From Diphasiastrum complanatum (lineage: Eukaryota > Streptophyta > Lycopodiopsida > Lycopodiales > Lycopodiaceae), in contig MU831558.1 in assembly GCA_029204225.1 (NCBI GenBank), positions 62,001-126,000 on the forward strand: 64,000 nt of DNA, written 5' to 3'. Below, piece after piece: positions 1 through 12,699 of the stretch; position 1 is the first letter of the stretch; every line of letters begins with the position of its first letter. A program made the translations under genes and the position numbers. The notes under the pieces were generated by a model. That model made no database searches. It was given only the letters and a program-made list of their open reading frames with translations, and was not told the DNA's origin.

Positions 1-1174
1 TATCAAAAGCAATGTACAAATGGGCCCTCAATCCATAACTATTAAGCTCGGATCTGAGGTTAGGTCTGAATGTAGTTAGGGTAAACCCTAACCCTACCAG
101 TCTAGGCCTTAGATTAGGCAAATTAGCCCTCGGAACAAGGTGCCTCTTTTTGGAGGTGGCCAACCTCAACAAAAATCCCTACAAAATAGGCCCATGTATT
201 TGGCTTGGATTCAAAACATAATTCAATGAAATCAAAGGTGACTTGATTCAATCAAGTCCTATCCTACATATGTACATGTGTGAATGAAACATGTCAATCC
301 ATCATGGTGCCACATGACATGAATCTAGTTGCTAGATTTTAACATTTTTCACACAACAGAGGTGGACTAAGATGAGACTTGTCTGGGTCAAAGCAGAGCT
401 TGACATTCATAGGTATAAGCCATAACACAGTCATCATCAAATTGCATAGATATCACTTGCAAATTAGAAGCTTTTAAGAATCGCAGTATTTCAATGTAGC
501 TTTTATTTATGCTACAACCGAGACTGGCAACGCCAGGAGCAATCAACTCCTCTAGTGTTGTTTGAGCTATGGACTTGTGAAATACTCCCACATCATTCCA
601 AATCTCTTGAGTCTTCAATACTTGTGAAACATCACACAAAAAATCCAATTTTTGGGCAATAATACGTGTTCACCATATCAATCTTGTCCGCATGTGGGGG
701 TTTTGCTTAGAATGCGTTGATCACTTGCTAGTTTATGAATATATGCCAAAACTATCCACTTGATAAATGGCTATATAAGAATGATGAAACCAATGCCACA
801 CTAGCAGAGGAGATTTGAGATCGCTAAGGGCACAGCTCATGGAAACGCATGCACACTATTTCAGCCATCATGTTTACTAACAGTTAAGTTCTTCTGCTTT
901 ATGCATGTTTGCTAGCTGAACGCATTGTCTAAGGCATGTCCAAAAAGAAAACTTTCCATGCACGCATGATGTTATGTCAGCCCTCTGCGAAGGTCCAAAT
1001 CTTAAGTGTTCGGACGTGCACCGCCATAATTTAGCCTTAAACGTTATCTTTCTTCCAAACCCCATTGACCGACCTCAACGCATAGTATATTGCCTTTGCA
1101 AGGCAAGGCCAACAAAAGTGTAGAGATATTTATGGCAATAATAAGTGACTTTAGGTATTTGATGTTTCGTATCA

Positions 1175-1177
<3 letters not shown>
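1..1177. other. No confident gene
   Basis: Low-complexity, AT-rich sequence without a recognisable coding domain. Short open frames exist, for example minus 388-648 and minus 877-1065, but their translations show no family motif and no splice context. Probably old intergenic or retroelement debris. Confidence 0.5.

Positions 1178-1215
<38 letters not shown>
1178..1215. repeat. AT dinucleotide microsatellite
   Basis: An uninterrupted alternating A/T run of about 38 bases lies between unique flanks. Confidence 0.95.
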
Positions 1216-1217
<2 letters not shown>

Positions 1218-1284
1218 TAATCTTTCTAAACTATGACTTGATGGCTGTGTTTGCTAGTCACCTTGTTTGAGGAGAGTAGGAGAA

Positions 1285-1350
1285 CACATATCAAGTCAAG
1301 CATGAAGAAGCTCTCCCTCAATGATGGAGATGACAAGGTTGTTTTACAAT
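1285..1350 (+). pseudogene. Tiny copia gag relic
   Basis: A plus-strand translation contains SLNDGDDK, close to SLNDGDKK in the gag of copia element C at about 57,490-57,530 (minus). Only about 20 codons look related and no zinc knuckle follows. It is offered as a small degenerate gag scrap, not a gene. Confidence 0.3.
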
Positions 1351-1432
1351 TGGTCAATTGTAATACCAATTTCTTGATCATTACTGTAATTCCATATCTC
1401 ATTATCATTGTAATGCTCTAGTTCCATTCGAT

Positions 1433-1705
1433 TCATAGGAGGAGCTTCTTATGCTTGTGGATCTGGCAAAGTAGTCGTTCAGGAAATCCAAGGCCAAAGT
1501 TTTGAGCCTGGTGACATTCATTCATAGTGTGATTTCCCACACAAATTGAACACCAAACATTTTCCTGACTAGGAAAAGTCTTAGCGAACTTTTTGGTTGC
1601 ATTGCTCTTAGCATGTACCTCTTCCAAGGCTTTCATCTTTTCATCGAATTGAGACTACATCTTATCCAGCTGCATCTACTACTTTTGACCAAGTTTCTCG
1701 AACTC
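1433..1705 (-). pseudogene. Ty3/gypsy gag fragment with zinc knuckle
   Basis: The minus-strand translation contains NVWCSICVGNHTMNEC, a CCHC-like knuckle with C-X2-C followed by His and Cys. It is preceded by a Lys/Glu-rich helix. The same arrangement occurs in the gag at 11,784-12,140 (NVWCPMCSQHHTANEC), so both come from related gypsy gag genes. The fragment is interrupted upstream by stops and ends abruptly; no protease follows. In an intact element gag would package the RNA. This copy is only a relic. Confidence 0.6.
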
Positions 1706-3185
<1,480 letters not shown>

Positions 3186-3821
3186 CCTAACCCTAAAAAT
3201 TTAAACCTAATTGTAACCAACACCACCCTATCCCTAATTGTAACCAACACCACTCTATCCCTAACCATAATCAACACCACATCATTTCAGTCCAAAACAT
3301 TTCATTCCAAAACATTCTCAAAACATGCTCTTACAAGATTCCAAGAATTTGGATTACCACAACAAAGTATTATAACATTCCATCAATTTTCATTACATGT
3401 GATTTCAAAACAAAAGTAACATGTGATTTCAAAACAACAATACATATCATGCCAAAATTTAATCCGCACTACATAGCATTACATAGCAATTGCATAATGT
3501 TCATAGCATGGATCGCTTCAGCATTACACATGCTTTGCTCCAGATTCGCAGTCACTCATGTTACCATATCTTAACTCCACATCATTAACAGAAATTCCAT
3601 TATAGTTTGGAATAGGTTCAAAGGATTTCAAAGGAATTTTGACAAGGATGACCAGAGTCGAAAGAGTCACACCCGATTCAACCTGATCCAAGATCAAAAA
3701 ATTTCTCTTTGAAAAGAGTTACAATGGGTCGGAAAAGACTTGGGTCGAAAATATCCGATACTGGATTTTTCAACCTTTTGAAAAATTCACATCCAAAGAT
3801 CAAAATCCAGAATCAGATTTT

Positions 3822-4575
3822 TATGAAGGTCAGATCATCACTTGGAGTGATTATTAAAGCAATGATTGAACCAAGCTAGATAGTGAGGAGGAGTGTTAAA
3901 AATTCACAATTCTAGCTTGACTAGTTTTGGTCATATGACTTGTAAATAGTTAGATGGTCATGATGTGGCTTGTCACACGTGCCAAATAGCATAGGATTCC
4001 ATTCATAAGGATGTTCTCAAGTAGACCTAAGTGTTAGAACCTTTGGAATGAGTCCAAATTATGCTTAGATACAAGGGAGAAAAAATAGGAGCTATTTTTG
4101 GTAATTTTTGCATTGTTGAGGGATCTCCAAGATTCCAACCCTAACTTGGTAGGGATGAAAGATCCACCAAAATTAGCATTAGTGATAGGTTTAGGGCTAC
4201 TCATACCTGCCCAAAACCGTGATGGATCATGTATATATAGGTGATGATATCTCACCAAAATCAATCAAGCAATTTCATGTTTTTTCTCTCATAATGGTGC
4301 AATTGCTCTCTATGTTCATAATTGTTTGAGTACTTGTGATTACTAATGATTATAGGATTGAATGTAGGTCTGGTGTACAGTACTCAGACTGTGGGAGGCC
4401 GTACTTTCACACGTGTGAAGCCTTCTTCAAGGATTTGGGCCATTTAGTGAGGTTCAAGCATAGATTTTTGATGGATTTTGATGGTTCAACTTGTGCTAAT
4501 CTTATGAAATTATAATCTATTGTTTCCCTCATCATTTCAAGTGTTTTAGGATCCTTATTTGCTGTAATTTTTACA
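3822..4575 (+). mobile_element. Copia A-family 3' fragment with complete LTR
   Basis: Bases 3,822-3,893 match the last coding codons and the polypurine tract (GTGAGGAGGAG) of element A. They are followed by a full 682-bp LTR at 3,894-4,575 that begins TGTTAAAAATT and ends AATTTTTACA. The LTR is the reverse complement of both LTRs at 50,448-51,129 and 55,918-56,599. A TATA box (GTATATATAG) lies at 4,231-4,240. Homology stops abruptly at about 3,820, so the copy is 5' truncated and has no matching target duplication. Confidence 0.9.
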
Positions 4576-5098
4576 AATATACCTCTTATGGTATAATTGA
4601 ACGTATTTTCAATCTAATTGTTAACTAGACCCTTTCGCAGGAGCGACGCACCTGTTGTTTTAGAGGTGTGTTTGTTCGCCTCGTAGAACATATATTGATC
4701 TCACACTTGAGTCTCGAACATTGAGAGAGAAGAGTTTATGCATATGTAAGAGGTTGAAGAAGTGAATAGAGTGCTGAGAGTTATTCTCCCTTCTCTGTTC
4801 ATTGCACTGTTGAGTGTGAGTGATCTTGAGTCTACTAGCAATCTCTAACGCATTACATGAAGTACTCTCTGATCAGACAAACTCTTTGGCGCATTACAGT
4901 CATTTGTTGTGTATCCATAAAACATGCTCTAAAGAACTATCTTAAAACCATCTTATTCGTTTGTCGTGAATACTTTCTTTTCGGCACCCGAATAACGACT
5001 ATCTTTGGTGTAGTCTAGCACGTTCATTGAATAAAGCTGTATGTATACATATGAGATGACAGTCCTTGTCTGAAGAATTGAGTCTTTGATCTGTGTGA

Positions 5099-6099
5099 CT
5101 TTAAGAAACTTAACGCCATCACCGAACGTGATCATTTTCCATTACCTTTCGGAGAATCCATCTTAGAGAATCTAGCAAGAGATGAGGCTTACTCCTTCTT
5201 AGATGGCTTTAGCGGATACAATATGATCCAAATCGCTGAAGAAGATAACATAAAACCTCTTTTGCCACAGAATGGAGAACATTCTATTGGAAAGTCATGC
5301 CCTTTGGTCTCTACAATGCTCCTAGCACCTTCCAACGTGTTATGCAAGCGGCCTTTTCTCAGCAGATGGGCGATACCTTAGAGGTTTACTTGGACGATTT
5401 AGGAGCACATCCAGAAGAAACACGCCATCTGTCTGTGCTCAAAAAAAATTTATTCGATGTCAACGCTTCGGCATCTCTCTTAATCCTGATAAATGCCAGA
5501 TCTGGGTAACACATGGTATTGTGTTAGGACATAATATTTCTCAAAATGGCATTGCCACTGACCCTGAAAAGATCCTTATCATTCAAAATCTACCGACACC
5601 GCGTACAATACGTGAAGTTTACTCTTTCCTTGGCAATGGTATATGCGGTTCAGAAGTTTTGCCATTATCTTCTAGAAAAAGTTTTTGTGTTCTTCACTAA
5701 TCATCAAGTACTGTTGTATCTCATCAACAAGACCTACACCACAGGCTGTATTACTAGATGGATCCTATTACTGCAAGAATTTGAGTTTAGGATCGTGGTT
5801 CGTAAGGGAGTTCAGCATTTTCTAGCAGACCATCTATCCCGAATCCCTAACCTTCTTACCCCTGATCAAGACGTCAACGATAAATTACTAGATGCAATCC
5901 TTTTCCAAGTCGACTCTACACCCATATGGTCTAAGGAAATTACAAAATATTTAACTTCAGGGTAGATGGATCCTTCTTTCTCTAAATCTGAACAATATGC
6001 GTTGGTCCTCAAAACTAAACCTTATATATTAATTGCAGAACAACTCTACAAGCAAGGGTTAGATGGAATCATCCGACGATGTCTTACTAAAGGTGAAAT
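5099..6099 (+). pseudogene. Ty3/gypsy RT, RNase H and integrase N-terminal relic
   Basis: Frames on the plus strand give the RT motifs LDGFSGYN and MPFGLYNAPSTFQRVM, then VYLDDL at the catalytic YxDD position. RNase H follows (FTNHQVLLYLI, then FLADHLSRIPN), then the linker before the integrase zinc finger (QGLDGIIRRCLTKGE). RT and RNase H are joined after deletion of the RT thumb and connection. There is a frameshift near 5,290 and an in-frame stop at about 5,963. The coding match ends at about 6,099, where the LTR of element D begins, so D probably inserted into this older element. Confidence 0.8.
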
Positions 6100-6883
6100 T
6101 GTGAAAAATCCAGCAAGTTCACACGTGTGGGGAACCACAAGAAATGTGTGAATGATCTTTACCATGCTTTGTGGTGGCACACAGATCACCTGTAGAGCAA
6201 TCCTGCAATCTATCAACAGATCTATGGCTAGAGCACAATCTAGAATGCTACAGATCAAAGCTACATTAATTCCTCACAAAATAGGGAAAGTACACAAGCT
6301 TGATCATGTATGAAGAAGACACAGAATCCGAGTTAGAGAGAGAGAGAGAGCAATTATAAACAATATTGAATGAGATCCAAAATTTGACATTATGACATTA
6401 CAAATGCTTGATTCTTCATTAGAAATGAATGAGAATGATATGTACATATATAGGAGAGCCAAAATTCGTGGTACTCCTTACATTCAATGCATATCCTACA
6501 CCTATTCAAGTGCAAACTACCATTATCTTGACACTCAATGCATGTGTCCATTAGAGTGTTTGTATGCTTTGCATGTCACAATGGAAACTTAGGACATATT
6601 GCATTTATTGTGGCTTGAGTTTCTACAAGGTCATAATTGACCAATTCCATGTGAATTTCTATATGCATGTCAAACTAGACATTGTCAACATCATTGCATG
6701 TCATACTAGACCAACTAGACTTTATGCATATCATTGGAATTTGATCTACCTAACCCAAACTCACTCTATTCTACAAGGATATGTGCTCAATTCACATACC
6801 TTGGATATGTACAAAGTATTTACATGGGTAGGACTCCCCAAACATCAACAACATATGATAGATATGTTTTACAATTTTTAACA
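6100..6883 (-). mobile_element. LTR of copia element D (candidate, 784 bp)
   Basis: The right edge is clear. AATTTTTAACA at 6,873-6,883 is followed by a pyrimidine-rich CTCCTCC, which is the polypurine tract of a minus-strand element. The left edge is inferred where gypsy coding stops and TGTGAAAAAT begins, giving imperfect TGT..ACA inverted ends. The LTR contains the palindrome CACACGTGTG at 6,120-6,129. No second LTR of D is present to confirm the length. Confidence 0.55.
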
Positions 6884-8694
6884 CTCCTCCTTAAAATATA
6901 TCTATCTGATGTTGGTGAAGATCCTTTGAGTGTGGATTCTTTGCTTTGCATTTGAAGTGAAGATGAACAAAGAATCCATCATAGTAGCACGCTTACCAAG
7001 TCCATGATAAAATCTCTTTGATAGAAATCTTTTCCAAATGCCTTTGAAAAATTTTCAACCAATTTGCCACTATGCTGATATGCCTCCTCCATGCCTGATG
7101 TAGGTCCTAGGTCTGCAAAGTTCCTTTGCATGAAGAGGACTGCATTAGAATCTTAAAAATTTGAGGCTTCCATGCCTCATCATGACCACAAAGATCATAT
7201 AGATCAAGATTATACCATGAGCAATATTCAAGATTAAGCATGCTAGCTATACTAGTCCAAATTCTATGAACTTTATCCAAAAAAGATTCAATCTTGAAAC
7301 CATACTCTAACTTGATCAAATTGTGGCTAAATACTCTCTTGAGAGTGTGTGTCCTCAATGGATGCTTCACTTAACCTCATAAGAAGTTTACAAGATGCCT
7401 CTTTAAATGAAGGAACATATTCTTCAATATGTTTGAGCTTGTTCTTATTCTTGCTCTTACTCAATTTAAGAGCATACAAATGATGATACAATATCTTGCT
7501 TTCTAGATGTTTTGGAAACATAATCAAGTCACCAATGACAAGAATTAACTCCAAACTAAAGACTTCATTCAAAACTAGAATAGTCTTACTTGATCTTTGA
7601 GATAAGCAAATCTCAACTAAGCAAGATAGATCATCAATAAAAGAAAGAGATCCATAGGTGAGTAGAATACGATGAATACCACCTTCACTTATCTTTTCTT
7701 TTCCATGAAATAAGATCCTCAAGGACTCGGCCTTGTACAATAAAGAAGATCTACTTGGAGTTGCATGTTGAGGATACTCCTCCTCAAACCCCGATCCCAT
7801 CATAAGTTGGCTTTTCTCAATAGAATGAACTTTTGATGCAATAAGAGACACTATGCTCTCGGCCTCTTCCAAGATAGGAAATAGATCTTCAAAATCAATA
7901 ACTTCTCCATGATCGAACACCTTTGAGATAGAGAGTGTAAAGGCTTTGTAGCCTTCCTTGGTGGATAAGCATCCAACCATGATCCATATTAGACTTGGAT
8001 CTTCATCCTTCTTTCCTTCCAAGAAATCACATGCAAAGCAATAACCTTCAAGAACACTAAGGTACACAACCTTAGGCTTATAGTTGAACAAGACTCCATA
8101 TAGTGCACTCCTTCCATTAGCTCCATAACTCCATAAAGTTTTGCATGATGGAACATACACATGCACCATTAAACTTGAAGATACAAGACATAGCCAAATG
8201 TAACTTGTGGAACCATCAATAGTACATGTAAAGCAAGAAACACCTCCCTTTCTTACTGATAAAGAAATATGAGCATCCGAATGTTCCAACTCCATAGGAT
8301 GTTTTGTCTTGGTTGAAGACATCAAATATGGATCCATATGTGATTTTTCCATAGAATGAGCCACTCTTGGCTTGATCTCCTTGACCATTGAAGACATAGA
8401 TATCAAATTGGAAACATGCAACCTCCTATGCCATTCTTCCTTCTTGGAAACACAAGTCATCAATGCAACATCACATGCACTTGCATTTTCATGCACATCT
8501 AGCTTGAAAATGCCTCCATATTTAGATCCACATGCAAGAATCTTATCACCTTTCTTTATAGAACAATTATTGACATTGAATTCCGCTTCAAAACCATCAT
8601 CAAATAACTTTCCAACACTAATCACATTCTTTGTGAGATTAGGAACATAAAGTACATTGGAAAGTGATAAACTTACAGAAGATGCAAGATTCAA
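6884..8694 (-). pseudogene. Copia D pol region: open frame with degenerate integrase, no RT
   Basis: A 455-codon frame (7,327-8,694) begins with the post-protease segment SNVLYVPNLTKNVISVG. It continues with a pre-integrase helix (EWHRRLHVSN) and integrase-like text EHSDAH. The second Asp context reads IDGSTSY instead of IDDxSR, and the loop that normally carries NGVAER is replaced by GANGRSALYG. The C-terminal part retains STKEGYKAF, typical of copia integrase tails. Downstream, to the LTR, no YVDD reverse transcriptase or RNase H remains. D is therefore non-autonomous, and the integrase would be inactive. The length of the open frame is notable for such a decayed sequence. Confidence 0.7.
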
Positions 8695-9649
8695 GGAACA
8701 AATTCCAACCCACAGCTGTGTATATTGAATCTTTAAGTTCTTGAAAAGGTTCTAGAGAAACAAAAGAACTTTTAGTGCAACTCATGTGTGATGATGCACC
8801 ACTATCAATATACCATGATACATCACTAGAGAATAGAGAGGAAAAACTAGACATCATGAGAGATGCCTCTCCACAACTTGCATGTGAGTCTTCTACGATA
8901 AAATCGGCTTGATCTTCTTGAGTCTTCTTCTTGAAGATAGAAGAATGAGTCGAATCATCTTCTACTCCTCTGTCTTTGTCCTTTGCTTTGTCCTTTGATT
9001 TGTCCTTGGTGAAGGCTTGAGAAAATTTGTTCTTGCTCCTCCTTCTTGACTTGATCTTGGCATCTTTGCCACAACCACCATCCTTCCTTGAAAGTGTGTT
9101 GATCTTCGACAACTTGTTCTTTTGCCTGCATTCTTCAGCAATAAGAATATCATGTAGAGCCTCCACAGATGGTAGCTCCTCCTTGATAGCATAAGTTTGT
9201 ACAACATTTGCATATTCTTCTCTAAGTCCATTAAGGACTACTTGAACAAGCTGACTATTCTCTAGAGTATCTCCTATGCATGCTATATCTCTGTGAAGAT
9301 CTTTAACTCTAATTACAAAACTTGAAGCACTTTCATAAACTCTTTGCAAACTAGAAAAGATCTGATTTCTAAGAGTAAGAAGTCTTGATGTGATCTTTGC
9401 TTCAAAAAAGTTCTTAAGAGTTTTCCAAGTCTGTTTGGCTGAGGTACATGAACTTATTTCTCTCAACATCTGATCAGAGATGTTCAATTTGATGATATGA
9501 AGAGCAATTCCTGCTCTCTTCTTGAATCTTTGAGCCTCATCATGAGCTTCAGGTTCAACTTCAATTCCCAATACTATGTCCATTACACCATAAAGAATCA
9601 ACAAAGACTCTATCCTATCCTTCCAAACTAAATAGTTGGAATACCACAT
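8639..9649 (-). CDS. Copia D gag and start of protease
   Basis: The 336-codon frame carries the copia gag fold signature (YLVWKDRIESLL near the N-terminus, then LHIIKLNISDQMLREISSCTSA) and a Lys/Asp-rich basic tail. It ends in the protease active site context WYIDSGASSHMSC. The usual CCHC knuckle between gag and protease is absent. The frame shifts just after the protease start into the longer pol frame. The N-terminus is cut at about 9,650, where sequence homologous to gypsy F ORF3 begins, so the true start and the 5' LTR are missing. Gag would form the virus-like particle; this copy is truncated. Confidence 0.8.
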   Translation of the reverse strand: MWYSNYLVWKDRIESLLILYGVMDIVLGIEVEPEAHDEAQRFKKRAGIALHIIKLNISDQMLREISSCTSAKQTWKTLKNFFEAKITSRLLTLRNQIFSSLQRVYESASSFVIRVKDLHRDIACIGDTLENSQLVQVVLNGLREEYANVVQTYAIKEELPSVEALHDILIAEECRQKNKLSKINTLSRKDGGCGKDAKIKSRRRSKNKFSQAFTKDKSKDKAKDKDRGVEDDSTHSSIFKKKTQEDQADFIVEDSHASCGEASLMMSSFSSLFSSDVSWYIDSGASSHMSCTKSSFVSLEPFQELKDSIYTAVGWNLFLESCIFCKFITFQCTLCS

Positions 9650-9650
9650 G

Positions 9651-11195
9651 CATTGGTTGGTAAGCTAGCACCAAGTGCTCGAGAACAAGGTCCAGTATCA
9701 GGACCGAGAAATTGTGCAACAACAGACGCTGGCCAAAGAAAAATAAAAAGAGAGAGATAAAATCAGATCCGTGATGGCCGGACAAAAGATAACTTTGGAA
9801 GAGGTCCAGCAGCAACTGAAGCACCAGATGGTCCAGATCGACCAAGTACGAGACGGATTGTCGGGTGCAATGATGGTTGGTGTCCCTCTAATAAAGCCCG
9901 AGGAAATACAATTCCAAGCCCCACAGGCCTCAGCCATCCAGATGGAGAAGTATGTGCGGCTGATCCAAGAACGGAAAGTCGAGACAAAAAACTTTGAAAA
10001 TATTGTGGCCAAATAGGAAAAGATCATTCTTGATTCCTAGAAACAGCTAGAAGATACAACGAAGGCCCTGTAGCAAGTCTTGGACAAGGTGAACCAGTTG
10101 TGGGACATGGCGTGCAAGGCCCAAGCAGGCACTCATTCAAAGAAACTACAGGACGATGATGGAGATGACAGAGCAGAAAATAAGAAAGGGTAAACCCGAC
10201 CATCAGATGGTAGCTCAGGATCAGGTAGCCAGAGAGCCGAAGCTGCTTCGAGAGCTTTTTCCCTTCCCTCTCTCACTTTTAATCCCTCATCTTATTCCGT
10301 TTTTAATTTCTTCAAAACATTCATTCCAACTTACCCTATTTCTTCATCTCTTTCTCCACCACCTCCTGACTAAATAATGGGCCCATCAAAAGGTCCAGCT
10401 AACATGTACAAAGCCCGACGAGACGAGTTCCTTCAACAGCTCCACTCCCCCGGTGCGGCGTATAATTTGTTAAACCCACCTCCTCCTAGACCTATCATTC
10501 ATGCACCTCTCTCTCCAAATCACTCCATCCCTAACCTTCCAAAAGTTAACACTGACATTGGGGGTGATGATGACTTCCTGGCAAATCCACCAGAAACGAA
10601 AAGATTCTCGCCCAGGCAAGACACGGGTGCAGCTGAGCCATCAACGAGCGATCAAGCCAAGGAAAAAGATACGGGCATAAAGGCCTTGGATGATTATCTG
10701 GCAAGGCCACCACAACCACATAGAGTAGCTTCTCCTACCAGGCCCAGGAGCAAAATGGCTGATACCAGAGAATTAGAGAAATTCAAAAGGAAATATCCTC
10801 CCAACATGAGGGGAGGCAAAGAGGAGATAGATCAAAGCCAATACTCCACCAGGGCTGAGATCATTGCGGCATTACAACCGCAACCTGAATGGCGAAGCAA
10901 GATCTTAAAGGATAGCAGGTGGCTGCAAGAGTACCTGGCAATATATCAATAAACCCCTACAAACACTAGACGACCATATCAATGTAGCAAGGCTCTATTA
11001 TCGCGCTGCACTAACTTCCGCCCTGCACATTGATATGGTGGAGCTATGGAAAATCCGTAACTTTCTGCAGTGGGTATGCTCCATTATTACAAACCCATGC
11101 CCTTTCTGAAAAAACTATAGTGGCAAATGATGGAGGGCATCGGCACTACAATCTACCACTCCCGACAGCAATAGTTGGTGATACTGATGATGCAA
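9651..11195 (+). pseudogene. Gypsy F ORF3-like copy 1 (unrecognised protein)
   Basis: This plus-strand block is homologous, in the opposite orientation, to 41,404-39,384. It encodes a Gln/Lys-rich coiled-coil segment (MMAGQKITLEEVQQQLKHQ), then a Pro-rich linker starting MGPSKGPANMYKARRDEF, and then a conserved region KYPPNMRGG...IDQSQYS...QPQPEW. The frame breaks at about 10,950, but the later segment still reads ARLYYRAALTSALHIDMVE, matching LYYR..AFMSS..VTMVE in the other copies. The function is unknown. It is related to the 3' ORF of a Ty3 element and is broken by stops and internal deletion. Confidence 0.6.
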
Positions 11196-12140
11196 TCAAA
11201 TTTCTTCAGATGGGTGAGGGTAAACTATCGGGGTTGAATCTTCACTTGGAGGAACAACCTGCGGTTGAGTTTTGCTGGGTGCAAGTGTAGGGGTTTGGCA
11301 TTGGGTTTGTGCTTGAGTCAAGACACAAGCAGGATGAGTTTTGATGGGTAAGGTTTCTACTTGCACTGAACAGATAGGAGCAGCAGGCTTAGATCGGGAT
11401 GGGCAGTCCTTTACGTGATGTTCAATACCACAGTTTTCACAAGCTGGAGTAAAACGGAGTTTATCTGGGCAACAAATACTAGGATGTTTACCTGCACAGA
11501 TAAAACATCCTCGTATTGCGGGCAGTTGATGTGCGGCAAAGACAACTTGGTTTGGATTGTAAGCTTGGGCATTGGGATCCATTATTTGAGCATTAGAATC
11601 AGTAGAGTTTTGCGGTTGAGTATTGTCTTCCACATAGTAGGTTCCCGGATCGATGGTATTCGGATCAAGATAATGGACAGCGTTTTGTGGGGCAGGTTGG
11701 TTAACGACAAACTGTTGAGGTGGTGATGGGTATTGATGTGGTGCAGTTGGTCATGGTTGGTAGACCCCTAGTCGTGGCACAAGCTATTGTGGAGGGTAAG
11801 AGCGGTAAGCTCGATAGATGGTGGGTCTGGTGGTTGCTGGGAAATGGTTTTGTAGTTGAGGGCATTCATTAGCAGTGTGATGTTGTGAGCACATTGGACA
11901 CCAGACATTTTTCCATGCTGGAAAGGATTTCTCAGCAATCTGTTTCATGGCAGTTTGAAAATCGGCAGTGAGTTTATCCATATGAGATTGTTGAGCTTTT
12001 TGCCAGGTTTCCATTTGATGTAGAAGTTTAGAAGATTGAGCAATATTGTCAAACTTCAGGTGATTAGGACGGTCCGGATTCTTAGATTTTTTTTCACGAT
12101 GGTCAAAGTCATCGTCGGAACCTTCGTCTTCCTCAATCAG
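11196..12140 (-). pseudogene. Ty3/gypsy gag with three zinc knuckles
   Basis: Reading on the minus strand from 12,140, an acidic segment (EEDEGSDDDFDH) leads into a coiled region starting METWQKAQQS. Three Cys/His clusters follow: NVWCPMCSQHHTANEC, CFICAGKHPSIC and CENCGIEHHVKDC. The C-terminal part is Pro/Gln-rich. Most plant gag proteins have one or two knuckles, so three is unusual. The N-terminus is missing, because the frame runs directly into LTR-like sequence at 12,141. This indicates a deletion or rearrangement junction. One stop separates the two main open segments. Confidence 0.65.
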
Positions 12141-12657
12141 AACATGCTCATAGAAATTTCAGTCAAGAAGATTGCCATGAACAAGGAGCTTTACAATCAT
12201 CAAGAACTCGTGGAGGATCTTCTTTATTCACTCAAGAGCAATTGACAATACAATCAAAGCTCCCTCACAAGAGAGGGGGCCCTTAAATAAGCAAGAAGGC
12301 TGTCCATGTGGAGCCCAAGTGGAAATTCCATAAATTTGGGGACTACAAGTGGAAAAAGCCCTTCCACTAGTGGTCACCATCAAAAGGTGGCTCATTCTAA
12401 ATTATTTAAGGGGTCTACATTATTTACAATGCCTAGGAAATATTACTAGCTCCTACATGGTCGTTACTTCTCTGGGATACACCATGTAGGCTCACATAGA
12501 TAATGACTGTCATCCTAGCTAGTAATCCTCGACTCTCATGCTCGGCTCTCAACTTCTTCTGCTCTCCTCCTTCTGAGACCTCCTCGGTCATGGGTGAGAG
12601 ATACTCTGTGTCTTCAACTTGGCTCCGCATCTTGGGATACTCTGGAATCCACTAGCA
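12141..12657 (-). mobile_element. Gypsy F LTR, truncated copy
   Basis: This segment is homologous to 38,874-39,383. On the minus strand it begins TGCTAGTGG, directly after a GGGTGGATAA purine tract, and contains a TATA-like TATTTAAGG near 12,285-12,295. Homology to the other LTR stops at 12,141, so the U5 end is missing. The short open frame inside it (minus 12,433-12,630) is shared with the other LTR and is not taken as a gene. Confidence 0.65.
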
Positions 12658-12699
12658 TTATCCACCCAGCCCATTTCCTGTCAGTCTTCCACCATGGTG

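Noticed and set aside
81-102. Telomere-like AAACCCTAACCCTA text near 85-98 and CCTAACCCTAAA near 3,186
   Set aside because: One or two units only, with no array. Not an interstitial telomere.
388-1065. Minus frames of 86 and 62 codons near the left end
   Set aside because: No recognisable domain and of a length expected by chance.
8372-8650. Plus-strand frames opposite copia D and other elements
   Set aside because: Antisense shadows of the minus-strand retroelement coding.
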